A DNA stretch of 64,000 nt from Mycolicibacter kumamotonensis. Its GTDB lineage: Bacteria; Actinomycetota; Actinomycetes; Mycobacteriales; Mycobacteriaceae. Shown here piece after piece: positions 44,052 to 52,226 of this stretch. Under the pieces are notes generated by a model. That model did no database searches. It was given only the letters and a program-made list of their open reading frames with translations, and was not told the origin of the DNA. Position numbers and translations under genes: made by a program. The stretch is taken from the NCBI RefSeq assembly GCF_002086285.1, contig NZ_MVHU01000019.1, forward strand, positions 1 through 64,000. The letters run 5' to 3'. The number at the start of each line of letters is the position of its first letter. Position 1 is the stretch's first letter.

Positions 44052-44813
44052 ATGACCGGGAGTTCAGTGTCTGTCCGAATCACACCGCTGAAGCTCGAGT
44101 GCTTCGATCAGCTTCCCAAGCACGCACGCCGGTGCGTGTTCTGGGAGGTGGATCCGGCGACCCTCGGCCGCGACGACCACCTCTCGGATCCGGAGTTCGA
44201 GAAGGAAGCCTGGCTGTCGATGGTGATGCTGGAGTGGGGCCCGTGCGGCCAGGTGGCCACGCCGTCGAACCCCGGCGTCGGGGATTCGCCCTGCCTCGGT
44301 TATGTGCTCTACGCCCCGCCGCGGGCGGTCCCGCGGGCGCACCGCTTCCCGACGGCACCGGTGTCAGCCGACGCGGTGCTGTTGACCTCGATCGGCGTCG
44401 AACCGGCACCGATGGCCGACGGCCTGCCCAGGGAATTGATCGCCAGCGCGGTCGAGGAACTGGTCCGCCGCGGCGTTCGGGCACTGGAGGCCTTCGGTCG
44501 GACCCCGGCGGTCGGGGAGTTGCTGGACCCCGACAATGTGCCGCCCGATGTCGCACCCGTGCTCGAAGCCCTCGGGGACTGCTCGGTGGAGCACTGCATC
44601 ATCGGGGCGGACTTCTTGACCGATGTCGGGTTCACCGTGGTGGCACCGCACCGGTACTTCCCCCGGCTGCGCCTAGAGCTCGACAAGGGCCTGGGCTGGA
44701 AGGCGGAGGTGGAAGCGGCGCTGGAGCGGTTGTTGGAGAACGCGCAGCTGGAACAGCCGGTCGGGGCGGGCGCCCCGGCGACGTCGGCGTCCACGGCGGC
44801 CGAGCCTCGCTAG
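44052..44813 (+). CDS. GNAT-like conserved protein (Rv3916c-like)
   Basis: A 253-residue protein from ATG 44052; GTG 44067 (VSVRITPLKLECFDQLP) is a possible alternative. The layout FWEVDPATL, EAWLSMVMLEWGPCGQVA, CLGYVLYAPP, VSADAVLLTSIGV, LIASAVEELVRRGVRALEAFG and DFLTDVGFTVVAPHRYFPRLRLEL resembles a degenerate acetyltransferase (GNAT) fold. Function is unknown, although it is strongly conserved next to parB in mycobacteria. Its stop shares the bases CTAG with the stop of the convergent cwlM gene. Confidence 0.85.
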   Translation: MTGSSVSVRITPLKLECFDQLPKHARRCVFWEVDPATLGRDDHLSDPEFEKEAWLSMVMLEWGPCGQVATPSNPGVGDSPCLGYVLYAPPRAVPRAHRFPTAPVSADAVLLTSIGVEPAPMADGLPRELIASAVEELVRRGVRALEAFGRTPAVGELLDPDNVPPDVAPVLEALGDCSVEHCIIGADFLTDVGFTVVAPHRYFPRLRLELDKGLGWKAEVEAALERLLENAQLEQPVGAGAPATSASTAAEPR

Positions 44814-46030
44814 CCGCCGCCGAGCCGGCTGGCCCGCTCCACCGACAGCTCGTGGGCCAGCAGTTCGGCAAACGTGAACGTGCCGGTGGGCCGGTCGTTC
44901 TTGCCGAGCAGATACAGCCGCTTGACCGCGGCCAGCATCCCCTCGGCGATGGCGTCGCGGGTGGCGGGGTAGATCAGCATCCCGCGATCACGCGGGCTGG
45001 TGATGTAGCCGACGTCGACCTCGACGGTCGGCATCCTGGTCAGCCGCAGCAGGTCCCAGGTCCGGCCGTGGGCCCGACAATCCTGTAATCCGGTGCGGGC
45101 CACAATCTCTCGTTGGATGAAATCGGCGAGGCTACGCCCGATCGTGGACACCGACCCATGCGAATTGCCGAAGTGGAACGAGGCCACTCCGTTGGCCGCC
45201 GGACTGGTGTGGGTGGCGCAGCGAAGGCTGATCATCAAGTCGGCGCCAACGGCATTCGCGGTGGCGGCGCGTTCGGCATCGGAGGGGCTGCGGCCGTTGG
45301 GCCGGGACAGGAAGGTCTCCATCCCGATCGCGGTCATCCGGCCTTCGAGCCGACTTGCCAAGTCCCACAAGATATCTGCTTCGCTGATCGGACCCGTCGC
45401 GGTCTGGGTGATCAGCCCGTGGTCACCACCGCCGCGGCCCGGATCGATGACGATCCGCTTACCCGACAACCGCGGTCCCGAGCGCCGCACCAACTCTTCT
45501 TCCCGGATCGCGTGCGGCGAACCGCCGGTGACGCGCGAAGCCAGAAAGTTCAAGGAGCGCAACGTCTCCGGCCCGCAGATACCGTCGGCGTACAGACCGT
45601 ACTCACGCTGGTAGGACATCAGCGCATTGTGGGTCTGGATGCCGAAGTAGCCGTCGACCATCCCGGTGTAGAAGCCCAGATCCTGCAGGCGGGCCTGCAA
45701 CGTAGCCACGTCGTCGCCGTACATCGGTGCGCCGAACTGGTGATTGAGAATGCGTGCACCCAGCCGATAGGAGGCCTCTTTGAGTGCGCGGTAGGTGGCC
45801 TCGCCGATGATGCCGTCGACGAGCAGTCCGCGCTGCTGCTGAAAGGCGCGCACCGCCTGGTCGAGATCGTCGTCGAACACATCCAGCGCGACATGCTTGC
45901 CGGTGGTCAGATCGGCGTCGGGGCTGTCCACCAGGCCCAGCGCGGCCAGCGCCTCACGGATCTCGATGACGGCACTGCTGCGGTCGCCGCGGCGCAGCGC
46001 GTCCTCTGCGCCGCGGTGCCGACCCGACAT
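44810..46030 (-). CDS. cwlM: Peptidoglycan regulator CwlM (amidase-like)
   Basis: A 406-residue protein from ATG 46030, the exact length recalled for M. tuberculosis. Two N-terminal peptidoglycan-binding repeats (AVRAFQQQRGLLVDGIIGEATYRAL and ALMSYQREYGLYADGICGPETL) precede an amidase_3-like domain (IVIDPGRGGGDHG, SEADILWDLASRLEGRM, LMISLRCATH, VEVDVGYITSPRD). In mycobacteria CwlM is cytosolic; once phosphorylated by PknB it activates MurA, and it also interacts with MurJ. The C-terminal PTGTFTF segment (Thr382, 384, 386) is intact and is the region where PknB phosphorylation has been described. No signal peptide is visible. Confidence 0.96.
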   Translation of the reverse strand: MSGRHRGAEDALRRGDRSSAVIEIREALAALGLVDSPDADLTTGKHVALDVFDDDLDQAVRAFQQQRGLLVDGIIGEATYRALKEASYRLGARILNHQFGAPMYGDDVATLQARLQDLGFYTGMVDGYFGIQTHNALMSYQREYGLYADGICGPETLRSLNFLASRVTGGSPHAIREEELVRRSGPRLSGKRIVIDPGRGGGDHGLITQTATGPISEADILWDLASRLEGRMTAIGMETFLSRPNGRSPSDAERAATANAVGADLMISLRCATHTSPAANGVASFHFGNSHGSVSTIGRSLADFIQREIVARTGLQDCRAHGRTWDLLRLTRMPTVEVDVGYITSPRDRGMLIYPATRDAIAEGMLAAVKRLYLLGKNDRPTGTFTFAELLAHELSVERASRLGGG

Positions 46031-46187
46031 CACTGAGCCCTCCGGTTGTCGCTGCTGGCAGCGAAAACGTCGCTGGCCGTCACCAGCAGGTTAGGCAGCA
46101 TTGTCTCAGATGCTGGCCGAATTATTGAAAACGACGAGGCCAGAAAGATGCGTGGCCGGGCCGGCCGCCGCACCGGGCGGGCGACGG

Positions 46188-46529
46188 CTAGCCGACGTCC
46201 GCGAGCTCGCGCAGCAGCGCCGCCTTGCCCTTGGCGCCGACGATCCGTTTGACCGGCTGACCGTCCTTGAACAGGATCAGCGTCGGGATCGAGACCACGT
46301 TGAACTCGCGCGCGGTCTCGGGATTGGCGTCCACATCGAGCTTGGCGACCGTGAGCTGGCCGGCCTGCTCGGCGGCGATCTCCTCGAGCACCGGGGCGAC
46401 CATCTTGCAGGGGCCACACCACGTTGCCCAGAAGTCCACCAGCACGGGCGTATTGCTGGCCAGTACGTCGGCGGCGAAGGTGGCGTCCGAGACGCTCACC
46501 GTGTTGTGGTCGGCGCGGTTGTCAGTCAC
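46188..46529 (-). CDS. trxC: Thioredoxin
   Basis: A 113-residue thioredoxin from GTG 46529, overlapping the trxB stop (GTGA). The active site WCGPC lies in [16 protein letters not shown], and the cis-Pro loop is [10 protein letters not shown]. It reduces protein disulfides and is recycled by the TrxB encoded just upstream. The following gap to cwlM (46031-46187) has an AT-rich island and an inverted repeat CTGGCC-N19-GGCCAG (46113-46143) that may belong to a cwlM promoter. Confidence 0.97.
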   Translation of the reverse strand: MTDNRADHNTVSVSDATFAADVLASNTPVLVDFWATWCGPCKMVAPVLEEIAAEQAGQLTVAKLDVDANPETAREFNVVSIPTLILFKDGQPVKRIVGAKGKAALLRELADVG

Positions 46530-47527
46530 TGTGATGCTCCCATCAGGGTTTCGGTGGCGGTGTCCTGCGGTTCGGCGCCGTCGGCGGTGTCTGCCAGCCA
46601 GCGCTCGGCGTCGATAGCGGCGGTACAGCCGGTGCCGGCGGCGGTGATCGCCTGCCGGTAGCTGCGGTCCACCAGGTCGCCGGCGGCGAACACCCCCTCC
46701 AAGGAGGTGCGCGAGCTCGGCTGCTGGACCAGCACGTAACCGTCGGGGTCCAGCTCGACGGCTCCGCGGACCAGTTCCGAGCGGGGGTCGTGGCCGATCG
46801 CCACGAATACCCCGGTCACCGGCAGGGTGGTCTCCTCCCCGGTGACCGTGTCGCGGACCCGCAGGCCGGTCACCGTGTCCTGGCCTTCCACCGCGACCGG
46901 GACGGTGTTGGTCAAAAACCGGATCTTGTCGTTCTCACGTGCCCGGTTGAGCATGATCTTCGAGGCCCGGAACTCCTCGCGGCGGTGCACCAGGGTCACG
47001 CTGCGGGCGAATCGGGTCAAGAAGGTGGCTTCCTCCATCGCGGAGTCGCCACCGCCGATGACGGCGATGTCCTGGTCACGGAAGAAGAATCCGTCGCAGG
47101 TGGCACACGAGCTGACGCCGCGGCCGAGCAGTTCCTGCTCGCCGGGGATATGGAGGTAGCGGGCAGCGGCGCCCATGGCCAAGATGACCGCCCGGGCCAG
47201 GTGCGTCTCGCCCTCGGCGGTGACGACCGATTTGACCGGGCCGTCCAGGGCCACCGACTCGACGTCTTCCATGCGCAGGTCGGCGCCGAAGCGCAGCGCC
47301 TGCTCACGCATCTCGTCCATCAGGTCGGGGCCGTTGATGCCGTTGCGAAAGCCGGGGTAGTTCTCCACCTCGGTGGTGGTCATCAGCGCGCCCCCGAAGG
47401 AGGTCCCCTCGAACACCAGCGGGGCCAGCTGGGCCCGGGCGGCATAGATGGCGGCGGTGTACCCGGCCGGGCCGGAACCGATGATGATCACCTCGTGGAT
47501 GGTCGGTGTCTCAGGAGTCGAGGACAT
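46526..47527 (-). CDS. trxB: Thioredoxin reductase (NADPH)
   Basis: A 333-residue flavoenzyme from ATG 47527 ([17 protein letters not shown]). The FAD motif [12 protein letters not shown], the redox pair CATC in SSCATCDGF, the NADPH motif [14 protein letters not shown] and the terminal [10 protein letters not shown] are all present. It transfers electrons from NADPH to thioredoxin. It sits 72 bases after the shortened anti-SigM gene, in the same order as trxB2-trxC near sigM in M. tuberculosis. Confidence 0.97.
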   Translation of the reverse strand: MSSTPETPTIHEVIIIGSGPAGYTAAIYAARAQLAPLVFEGTSFGGALMTTTEVENYPGFRNGINGPDLMDEMREQALRFGADLRMEDVESVALDGPVKSVVTAEGETHLARAVILAMGAAARYLHIPGEQELLGRGVSSCATCDGFFFRDQDIAVIGGGDSAMEEATFLTRFARSVTLVHRREEFRASKIMLNRARENDKIRFLTNTVPVAVEGQDTVTGLRVRDTVTGEETTLPVTGVFVAIGHDPRSELVRGAVELDPDGYVLVQQPSSRTSLEGVFAAGDLVDRSYRQAITAAGTGCTAAIDAERWLADTADGAEPQDTATETLMGASQ

Positions 47528-47599
47528 CTGCGCCTTTCCGGTCGGATCGGTTACAGGGGCTATCAACGTCAGCGTAGGCGGCGGTTGTTCCCCGACCTG

Positions 47600-48103
47600 C
47601 TACGGACGGCGAACGGTCGTGTCGGCCAGCAGGCCGGTGTCGGCGGAACTGCAGCTGGGGGCCACCGCCAGCGCGACGATCGTGCCGGACGAGGCGCCGG
47701 GCAGCAGCAGCACGATCCCGGGCCGGCCGTTGACGGTGATCTCGCGTGCGCCCAGGACCACGGTCGAGGCCGGGTAGCCCAGGCCGGCCAGGCAGCCGAT
47801 CCGTCGGCCGGGGTCGGCCAGCGCGCCGTATTCGGGGCTGCGGTCCAACAGCTCGAGGAGCTCCGGGCCGGTCAGCGGCAGCACCGGGGCCGGTTCGGAG
47901 GCCACGGTGATCGCGTCGAAGGACCGCGGGCCGCTGGGGGCGTCGCCGGGGAACCGGATCAGCGCCGTCGTACCCAGCCCGATCGCGGCCAGTGCGGCAG
48001 CGGTCCCGGTCACCGCGGCGATCCGGTTGAGCCGGGGCAGGGGACGGCTCGAATGGGCCGGACGCCCAGGGTTCTCCCGGTCTTGTCGATCACCTGCATC
48101 CAT
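47600..48103 (-). CDS. rsmA: Shortened anti-sigma-M factor homologue lacking its N-terminal domain
   Basis: A 167-residue protein from ATG 48103. Residues ~28-48 are a membrane helix (IAAVTGTAAALAAIGLGTTAL). The outer domain matches the C-terminal part recalled for Rv3912 closely: PAPVLPLTGPELLELLDRSPEYG, CLAGLGYPASTVVLGA and LAVAPSCSSADTGLLA. The M. tuberculosis protein is about 254 residues and has ~85 more N-terminal residues that form the cytosolic sigma-binding domain. That part is missing here: only 31 bases separate the sigM stop from this ATG, and the frame extended back to 48169 overlaps sigM without similarity. It looks like a deletion; whether it still restrains SigM is doubtful. 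Confidence 0.75.
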   Translation of the reverse strand: MDAGDRQDRENPGRPAHSSRPLPRLNRIAAVTGTAAALAAIGLGTTALIRFPGDAPSGPRSFDAITVASEPAPVLPLTGPELLELLDRSPEYGALADPGRRIGCLAGLGYPASTVVLGAREITVNGRPGIVLLLPGASSGTIVALAVAPSCSSADTGLLADTTVRRP

Positions 48104-48134
48104 TGCAGTGCCGCCGCTCCCGCTCGCTTCGTGG

Positions 48135-48743
48135 CTATGCGCAGTCGCCGATCCGATGGTGCATGCCACCGTCAGGTGCCAAGGCTATCCGCCCCCCGCG
48201 CTCGGCGGCGCCGGCGTGGTCCCGGCCCAGCAGCACGGCGAGCCGGGCCCGGCCGCGCGCGCAGCGGCTCTTGACGGTGCCCGGCGCCACCCCGAGTGCG
48301 CGGGCGGCGTCGGCGACCGAGTAACCGTGCATGTCGACGGCCACCACCGCGGCCCGCTGTTCGGCCGGCAGCCGGCGCAGGGCGGCGTGCACGTGCAGCG
48401 CGGTCTCCACCTCGGCGGTGCGGTCGCTGACGGCCGGATGCTCAGCGAGCGGCTCGGTGTGGTGAACTCTGCTGCGGCGCAACCGATCCAGGCAGGCGTT
48501 GACGACGATCCGGTGCAGCCAGCTGCCGACGGCGGCGTTGTGGCGAAACGACCCGGCGCCCCGGTGTGCCGAGAGCATCGCTTCCTGCAGGGCGTCTTCG
48601 GCGTCTTCGGGGCAACCGGTGGTGAGTCGGGCCAGCCGGCGTAGCCGGCGCTGATGGCGGCCGTAGAGCTCACCGAAGGCGTAGCGGTCACCGGCGACGT
48701 GCGCGGCCAGGAGTTCGGCGTCGCTGCGGTCCGGCTGCCCCAT
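48135..48743 (-). CDS. sigM: ECF RNA polymerase sigma factor SigM
   Basis: A 202-residue ECF sigma factor from ATG 48743 (MGQPDRSDAELLAAHVAGD). Region 2 is FGELYGRHQRRLRRLARLTTGCPEDAEDALQEAML and SWLHRIVVNACLDRLRR; region 4 is LPAEQRAAVVAVDMHGYSVADAARALGVAPGTVKSR. In mycobacteria SigM controls a small late-growth regulon including ESX-type genes and is held by the anti-sigma factor encoded next to it. The last ~18 residues (after LLGRDHAGAAERG) do not look like the usual C-terminus and may be new sequence made by the deletion that removed the start of the anti-sigma gene. Confidence 0.93.
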   Translation of the reverse strand: MGQPDRSDAELLAAHVAGDRYAFGELYGRHQRRLRRLARLTTGCPEDAEDALQEAMLSAHRGAGSFRHNAAVGSWLHRIVVNACLDRLRRSRVHHTEPLAEHPAVSDRTAEVETALHVHAALRRLPAEQRAAVVAVDMHGYSVADAARALGVAPGTVKSRCARGRARLAVLLGRDHAGAAERGGRIALAPDGGMHHRIGDCA

Positions 48744-48803
48744 GGGCGGACACTAACCAGCCGACGGCCCGACGGCACTTCAGCTGTGCACAGGCCCGGA
48801 TGC

Positions 48804-51800
48804 CTACGACGCTGCCTGCACGGTGATCTCGGATATCTGGGTGCGGCTCTCCCCGCCGGTGCTGCCCATCGTGGTGATCCACACCAGCAGGTTGGAGGTC
48901 GGCGACGAGGAGTCGGCCGAGATCTTGTTGGCCCCGGGCTGCAGTGCCTTGGCGGGCGCCAGCAGCGTGGTGTCTTCGAGCCGGGCCGGCTTCGGAGTCG
49001 GAGAGGACCGCAGCTCCACCCGGGTTCCGGTGCTGGAGACGTTGATCCCCACGCTGCCGATCACCGTGGGCTTGGGCAGCTGCAATATCAGCCCGACACC
49101 GTTCTTGAAGTTCGGGAACGGCACCGGGTCGGAATAAGTGTCCGTCGACCAGAAGGTGGCCGGGTTTCCGTCGATGGCCAGCCCGGCGTCCTGGGGCCGG
49201 TCGGCCTCACCGCCGGGGGAGAACACCGTCGCCTGCACCGGTTTCACCGTGCTGCCGGGCGCGGCCGAAGCCGAGCGGGACGCCGACGCCGTCGGGCTGC
49301 TCAGGCCCAGTTCGGTCTTGTCCAGGCCGTTGACGTCGCCGAAGATCCGGTTGAGCACCGAGGCCAGCACCAGTAGAGCGACCAGGATGACGGCGCCGCC
49401 GATCCCGGCGCCGATCATGACCCGGCGGCGCCGCTCGGCGCGCAGGTCGGCGTCCACGGGCCGCGGTTCGCGACGCGGCGCAAGCGGCTCGTCGTCGACG
49501 GGGCCCAACAGCTCGGTCTGTTCGTGCAGCGCGGTGGCCTGCTGCAGCAGGTTCGACAACGTCGAAGCGCCGCGGATGCCGCCGTCGGACTCGATGGCGT
49601 GACTGGCGGCCGCGGAGATCTGGAACGGGATGTCCGGGTTGACCGTGTCGGGTTTGACCGGATTGCCGGCGGCATCCCGCTCGGCCGGGGCGAGGCCGCA
49701 GTCGGTGCTGGCATCCAGCGGCCACCGGTTGACCAGCAGCGCATACAAGGTGGCGCCGATACCCCGGATGTCGTCCTCGGGCTTTGCCTCGGGCAGCGTC
49801 GCGGGGAACGCCAAGGTGACGTCGCCTTCGATGCTGACCCGGACCCGGGCCGGGTGGTCGATCGACAGGGCGACGCCGGCGTGGTGGGCGGCCTCGGCGG
49901 CGGTGGCCAACGACCGCATCGCGCGGGCTGCGCCGATCGGCGAGGGCGCCGTTCCGGCCACCTCGGGAAGGGAGGCGCCGCGGACCCACTCGGACACCAC
50001 GAGCCCACCGGCGCCGACCCGCACCACGTCGAGCACGCGGGCGATCCCGGGCAGATCGATCTGGCTGAGCCGCTGGGTGCGCGACAAGATGCCGGTGAGC
50101 TGCTCCTCGGGCATGGTCTGGTCCGGGTCGACGAACGTCAGCGCCACCTGCCGGTCCAGCGCGGTGTCCAGGGCCTGCCAGAACTGCAGCACGTCGGTAC
50201 CGCCGTGGTGCACCAGGAGCCGGTAGCGTCCGCGGGCGATGCTCAAACCCGGTGTCAGCTGATCCCCGGCCCCGGCCCCGGCCCCGGCCCCGGCGTCGGC
50301 GGCGGCGGCCGGCTCGGGGGTGACCGCGCCGCCGGGGGGCCGCTGGGATGACGTCGGAGCAACCGATCGCGACGCCGCGCGAGCCCCGGAACCCTCCGAA
50401 GGTTTGTTGGTCACCTCCGTACCTTTCGGTGTCCAGCCACCGGCGATGCGCTCCGGAGGCATCTGTCGGACGGAAGCGCTCACCGCGTCCCCGTCCGGCG
50501 TGGGCAAACGGTCGTGCCCAGCGTACGGGACGAGGGGATCGGGGGATGGCGGGTTTGACGCGCCGATGTGCGGGGTGTGCACCCCGAGCCGGCGGCGCAC
50601 CGCGGCCAGCGCCGCGGTGGCTTCGGGCACCCGGGCGCGGATCATGACCGCCGCGATGATCGGCACCATCACGACCGCCAACACCGACAGGCGCAGCATC
50701 GAACCGGCCGCGCCGTGGTCGGTCAGGTCGCGGAGGCCGAGCACCCGGTCGAGCACTTCGGCGATCAGCCCGGCCAGCAGCGACGCCGTCACCGTGACCA
50801 GGATGGTGCGGACCACGTCGGGTCCCAGCAGGTGACCGCTGACCGGGCGCAGCGCGCGGCGCAACAGCACGTGGCCGACGGCTGCGCCGGCCAAGAAGCC
50901 CAAACCGTTGGCCAGGCCGAGGTAGGCGGCCACCAGTTCGGGGTTGTCGGTCAGGTGCGGGGCCAGCACCGACGCGACGATCTTCACCACGGTGATCACC
51001 ACGATCATCGCGATCGGAATCCACGGCTGCTCGCGGGCGTAGAAGACCCGCAGCTGCAGCAGCACCATGGCGTAGGGCAGCAACGTGAACGCCGACATGG
51101 CGACTGCGACCCCGAGGTATCCGGCGTCGACGTCGCCGAAGTTGCCGTAGGCGAACAGTGCGCTGCCGATCGCCGGGCCGCCGACGGTCATCAGCGCCAC
51201 GATCGGGATCAGGGTGATCATCATCAACCGGGTGGCCAGCGACAGGTCGGCGAGCACCGCGGGGTCGTCGCCGGCGGCGGCGTTACGGCTCAGTCGCGGC
51301 ATCACCACCGTCAGCACCGTCACCCCGATCATCCCGAACGGCAACTGCAGCAGCAGCCAGGCGTAGTAGTAGATCGCCGGGCCGGACGCTGCAGAGGTGG
51401 CGGCGATCTGGTTGGTCACCACCAGGCCGACCTGGCTGATCAACACGTAGAGCACCATCGCGGCGGCCATCGCGCCGAAGCGCTTGAGCCGGTCGTCGAT
51501 GCCCCACAGCGGGCGCAGGCTGATGCGCTCCCGCCGGATCGCCACCAGCAGGACCGCGGTTTGGGCCACGACGCCCGCCGTGGTGCCCAGACCCAGCACC
51601 AGCAGCTTGGCGTTACCCATCCGCACCGGGTCGACCGAGAGTTCACCGGGCACCAGCAGGTAGACCACCAGCGTGGCGATCGCGACGACGTTGTTGACCA
51701 CGGGGGCCCAGGCCGGCGCGCCGAAGATGTTGCGGTTGTTCAGGATTGCCATGAACACCGAAGACAGCCCGTAGCAGATCACCTGCGGCAGAAGCAGATA

Positions 51801-52226
51801 CGCGAACGCCGTGGTGAGCGGCTCGTTGACCTGAGGGTCCCCGCCCAACATCAACTTGACCAGCAGGGGCGCAGCCGCCACCGAGATCACGGTGGTGGCC
51901 AGCAGCAGTGCCGTCGCCAGTGTGACCAGGCGCCGCACGAACGCGGTGCCGCCGTCGGGGTCGTCGCGTTCGGCGCGGGCCAGCACCGGCACGAAGATCG
52001 CGGTGAACGTCGCCTCCAGCACCAGCGCGGCAATCTGGTTGGGCAGCTGGTTGGCCACCGAGAAGGCGCTCGACAACGCCGCGCCCAGAATCGCGGCCAG
52101 CAGCACGATGCGCACGAAACCGGTGATGCGGCTGACCAGGGTGGCCAGCGCCATGCCCCACGACCGCGACACCACCGCGGCGTCGGTCAGCTCCGGGCGC
52201 GCGGGTTGCGGCGCCGGCGCGTTCAC
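48804..52226 (-). CDS. murJ: Lipid II flippase MurJ (MviN) fused to a pseudokinase and an extracytoplasmic domain
   Basis: An 1140-residue protein from GTG 52226, which overlaps the stop of the upstream gene (GTGA). The first ~540 residues are a 14-helix MurJ/MviN flippase (LVSRITGFVRIVLLAAILG, VANQLPNQIAALVLEATFTAIFVPV). Residues ~650-900 form a protein-kinase-like domain (GRYRLLVHHGGTDVLQFWQA, VVSEWVRGASL) without the HRD or DFG catalytic motifs, i.e. a pseudokinase. A membrane helix (VMIGAGIGGAVILVALLVLASVL) leads to an outer discoidin-like domain (DGNPATFWSTDTYSDPV). In mycobacteria PknB phosphorylates the pseudokinase, which then binds FhaA. A CCCCGG hexamer repeat at 50263-50292 codes an Ala-Gly stretch in the linker. 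Confidence 0.95.
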   Translation of the reverse strand: MNAPAPQPARPELTDAAVVSRSWGMALATLVSRITGFVRIVLLAAILGAALSSAFSVANQLPNQIAALVLEATFTAIFVPVLARAERDDPDGGTAFVRRLVTLATALLLATTVISVAAAPLLVKLMLGGDPQVNEPLTTAFAYLLLPQVICYGLSSVFMAILNNRNIFGAPAWAPVVNNVVAIATLVVYLLVPGELSVDPVRMGNAKLLVLGLGTTAGVVAQTAVLLVAIRRERISLRPLWGIDDRLKRFGAMAAAMVLYVLISQVGLVVTNQIAATSAASGPAIYYYAWLLLQLPFGMIGVTVLTVVMPRLSRNAAAGDDPAVLADLSLATRLMMITLIPIVALMTVGGPAIGSALFAYGNFGDVDAGYLGVAVAMSAFTLLPYAMVLLQLRVFYAREQPWIPIAMIVVITVVKIVASVLAPHLTDNPELVAAYLGLANGLGFLAGAAVGHVLLRRALRPVSGHLLGPDVVRTILVTVTASLLAGLIAEVLDRVLGLRDLTDHGAAGSMLRLSVLAVVMVPIIAAVMIRARVPEATAALAAVRRRLGVHTPHIGASNPPSPDPLVPYAGHDRLPTPDGDAVSASVRQMPPERIAGGWTPKGTEVTNKPSEGSGARAASRSVAPTSSQRPPGGAVTPEPAAAADAGAGAGAGAGDQLTPGLSIARGRYRLLVHHGGTDVLQFWQALDTALDRQVALTFVDPDQTMPEEQLTGILSRTQRLSQIDLPGIARVLDVVRVGAGGLVVSEWVRGASLPEVAGTAPSPIGAARAMRSLATAAEAAHHAGVALSIDHPARVRVSIEGDVTLAFPATLPEAKPEDDIRGIGATLYALLVNRWPLDASTDCGLAPAERDAAGNPVKPDTVNPDIPFQISAAASHAIESDGGIRGASTLSNLLQQATALHEQTELLGPVDDEPLAPRREPRPVDADLRAERRRRVMIGAGIGGAVILVALLVLASVLNRIFGDVNGLDKTELGLSSPTASASRSASAAPGSTVKPVQATVFSPGGEADRPQDAGLAIDGNPATFWSTDTYSDPVPFPNFKNGVGLILQLPKPTVIGSVGINVSSTGTRVELRSSPTPKPARLEDTTLLAPAKALQPGANKISADSSSPTSNLLVWITTMGSTGGESRTQISEITVQAAS

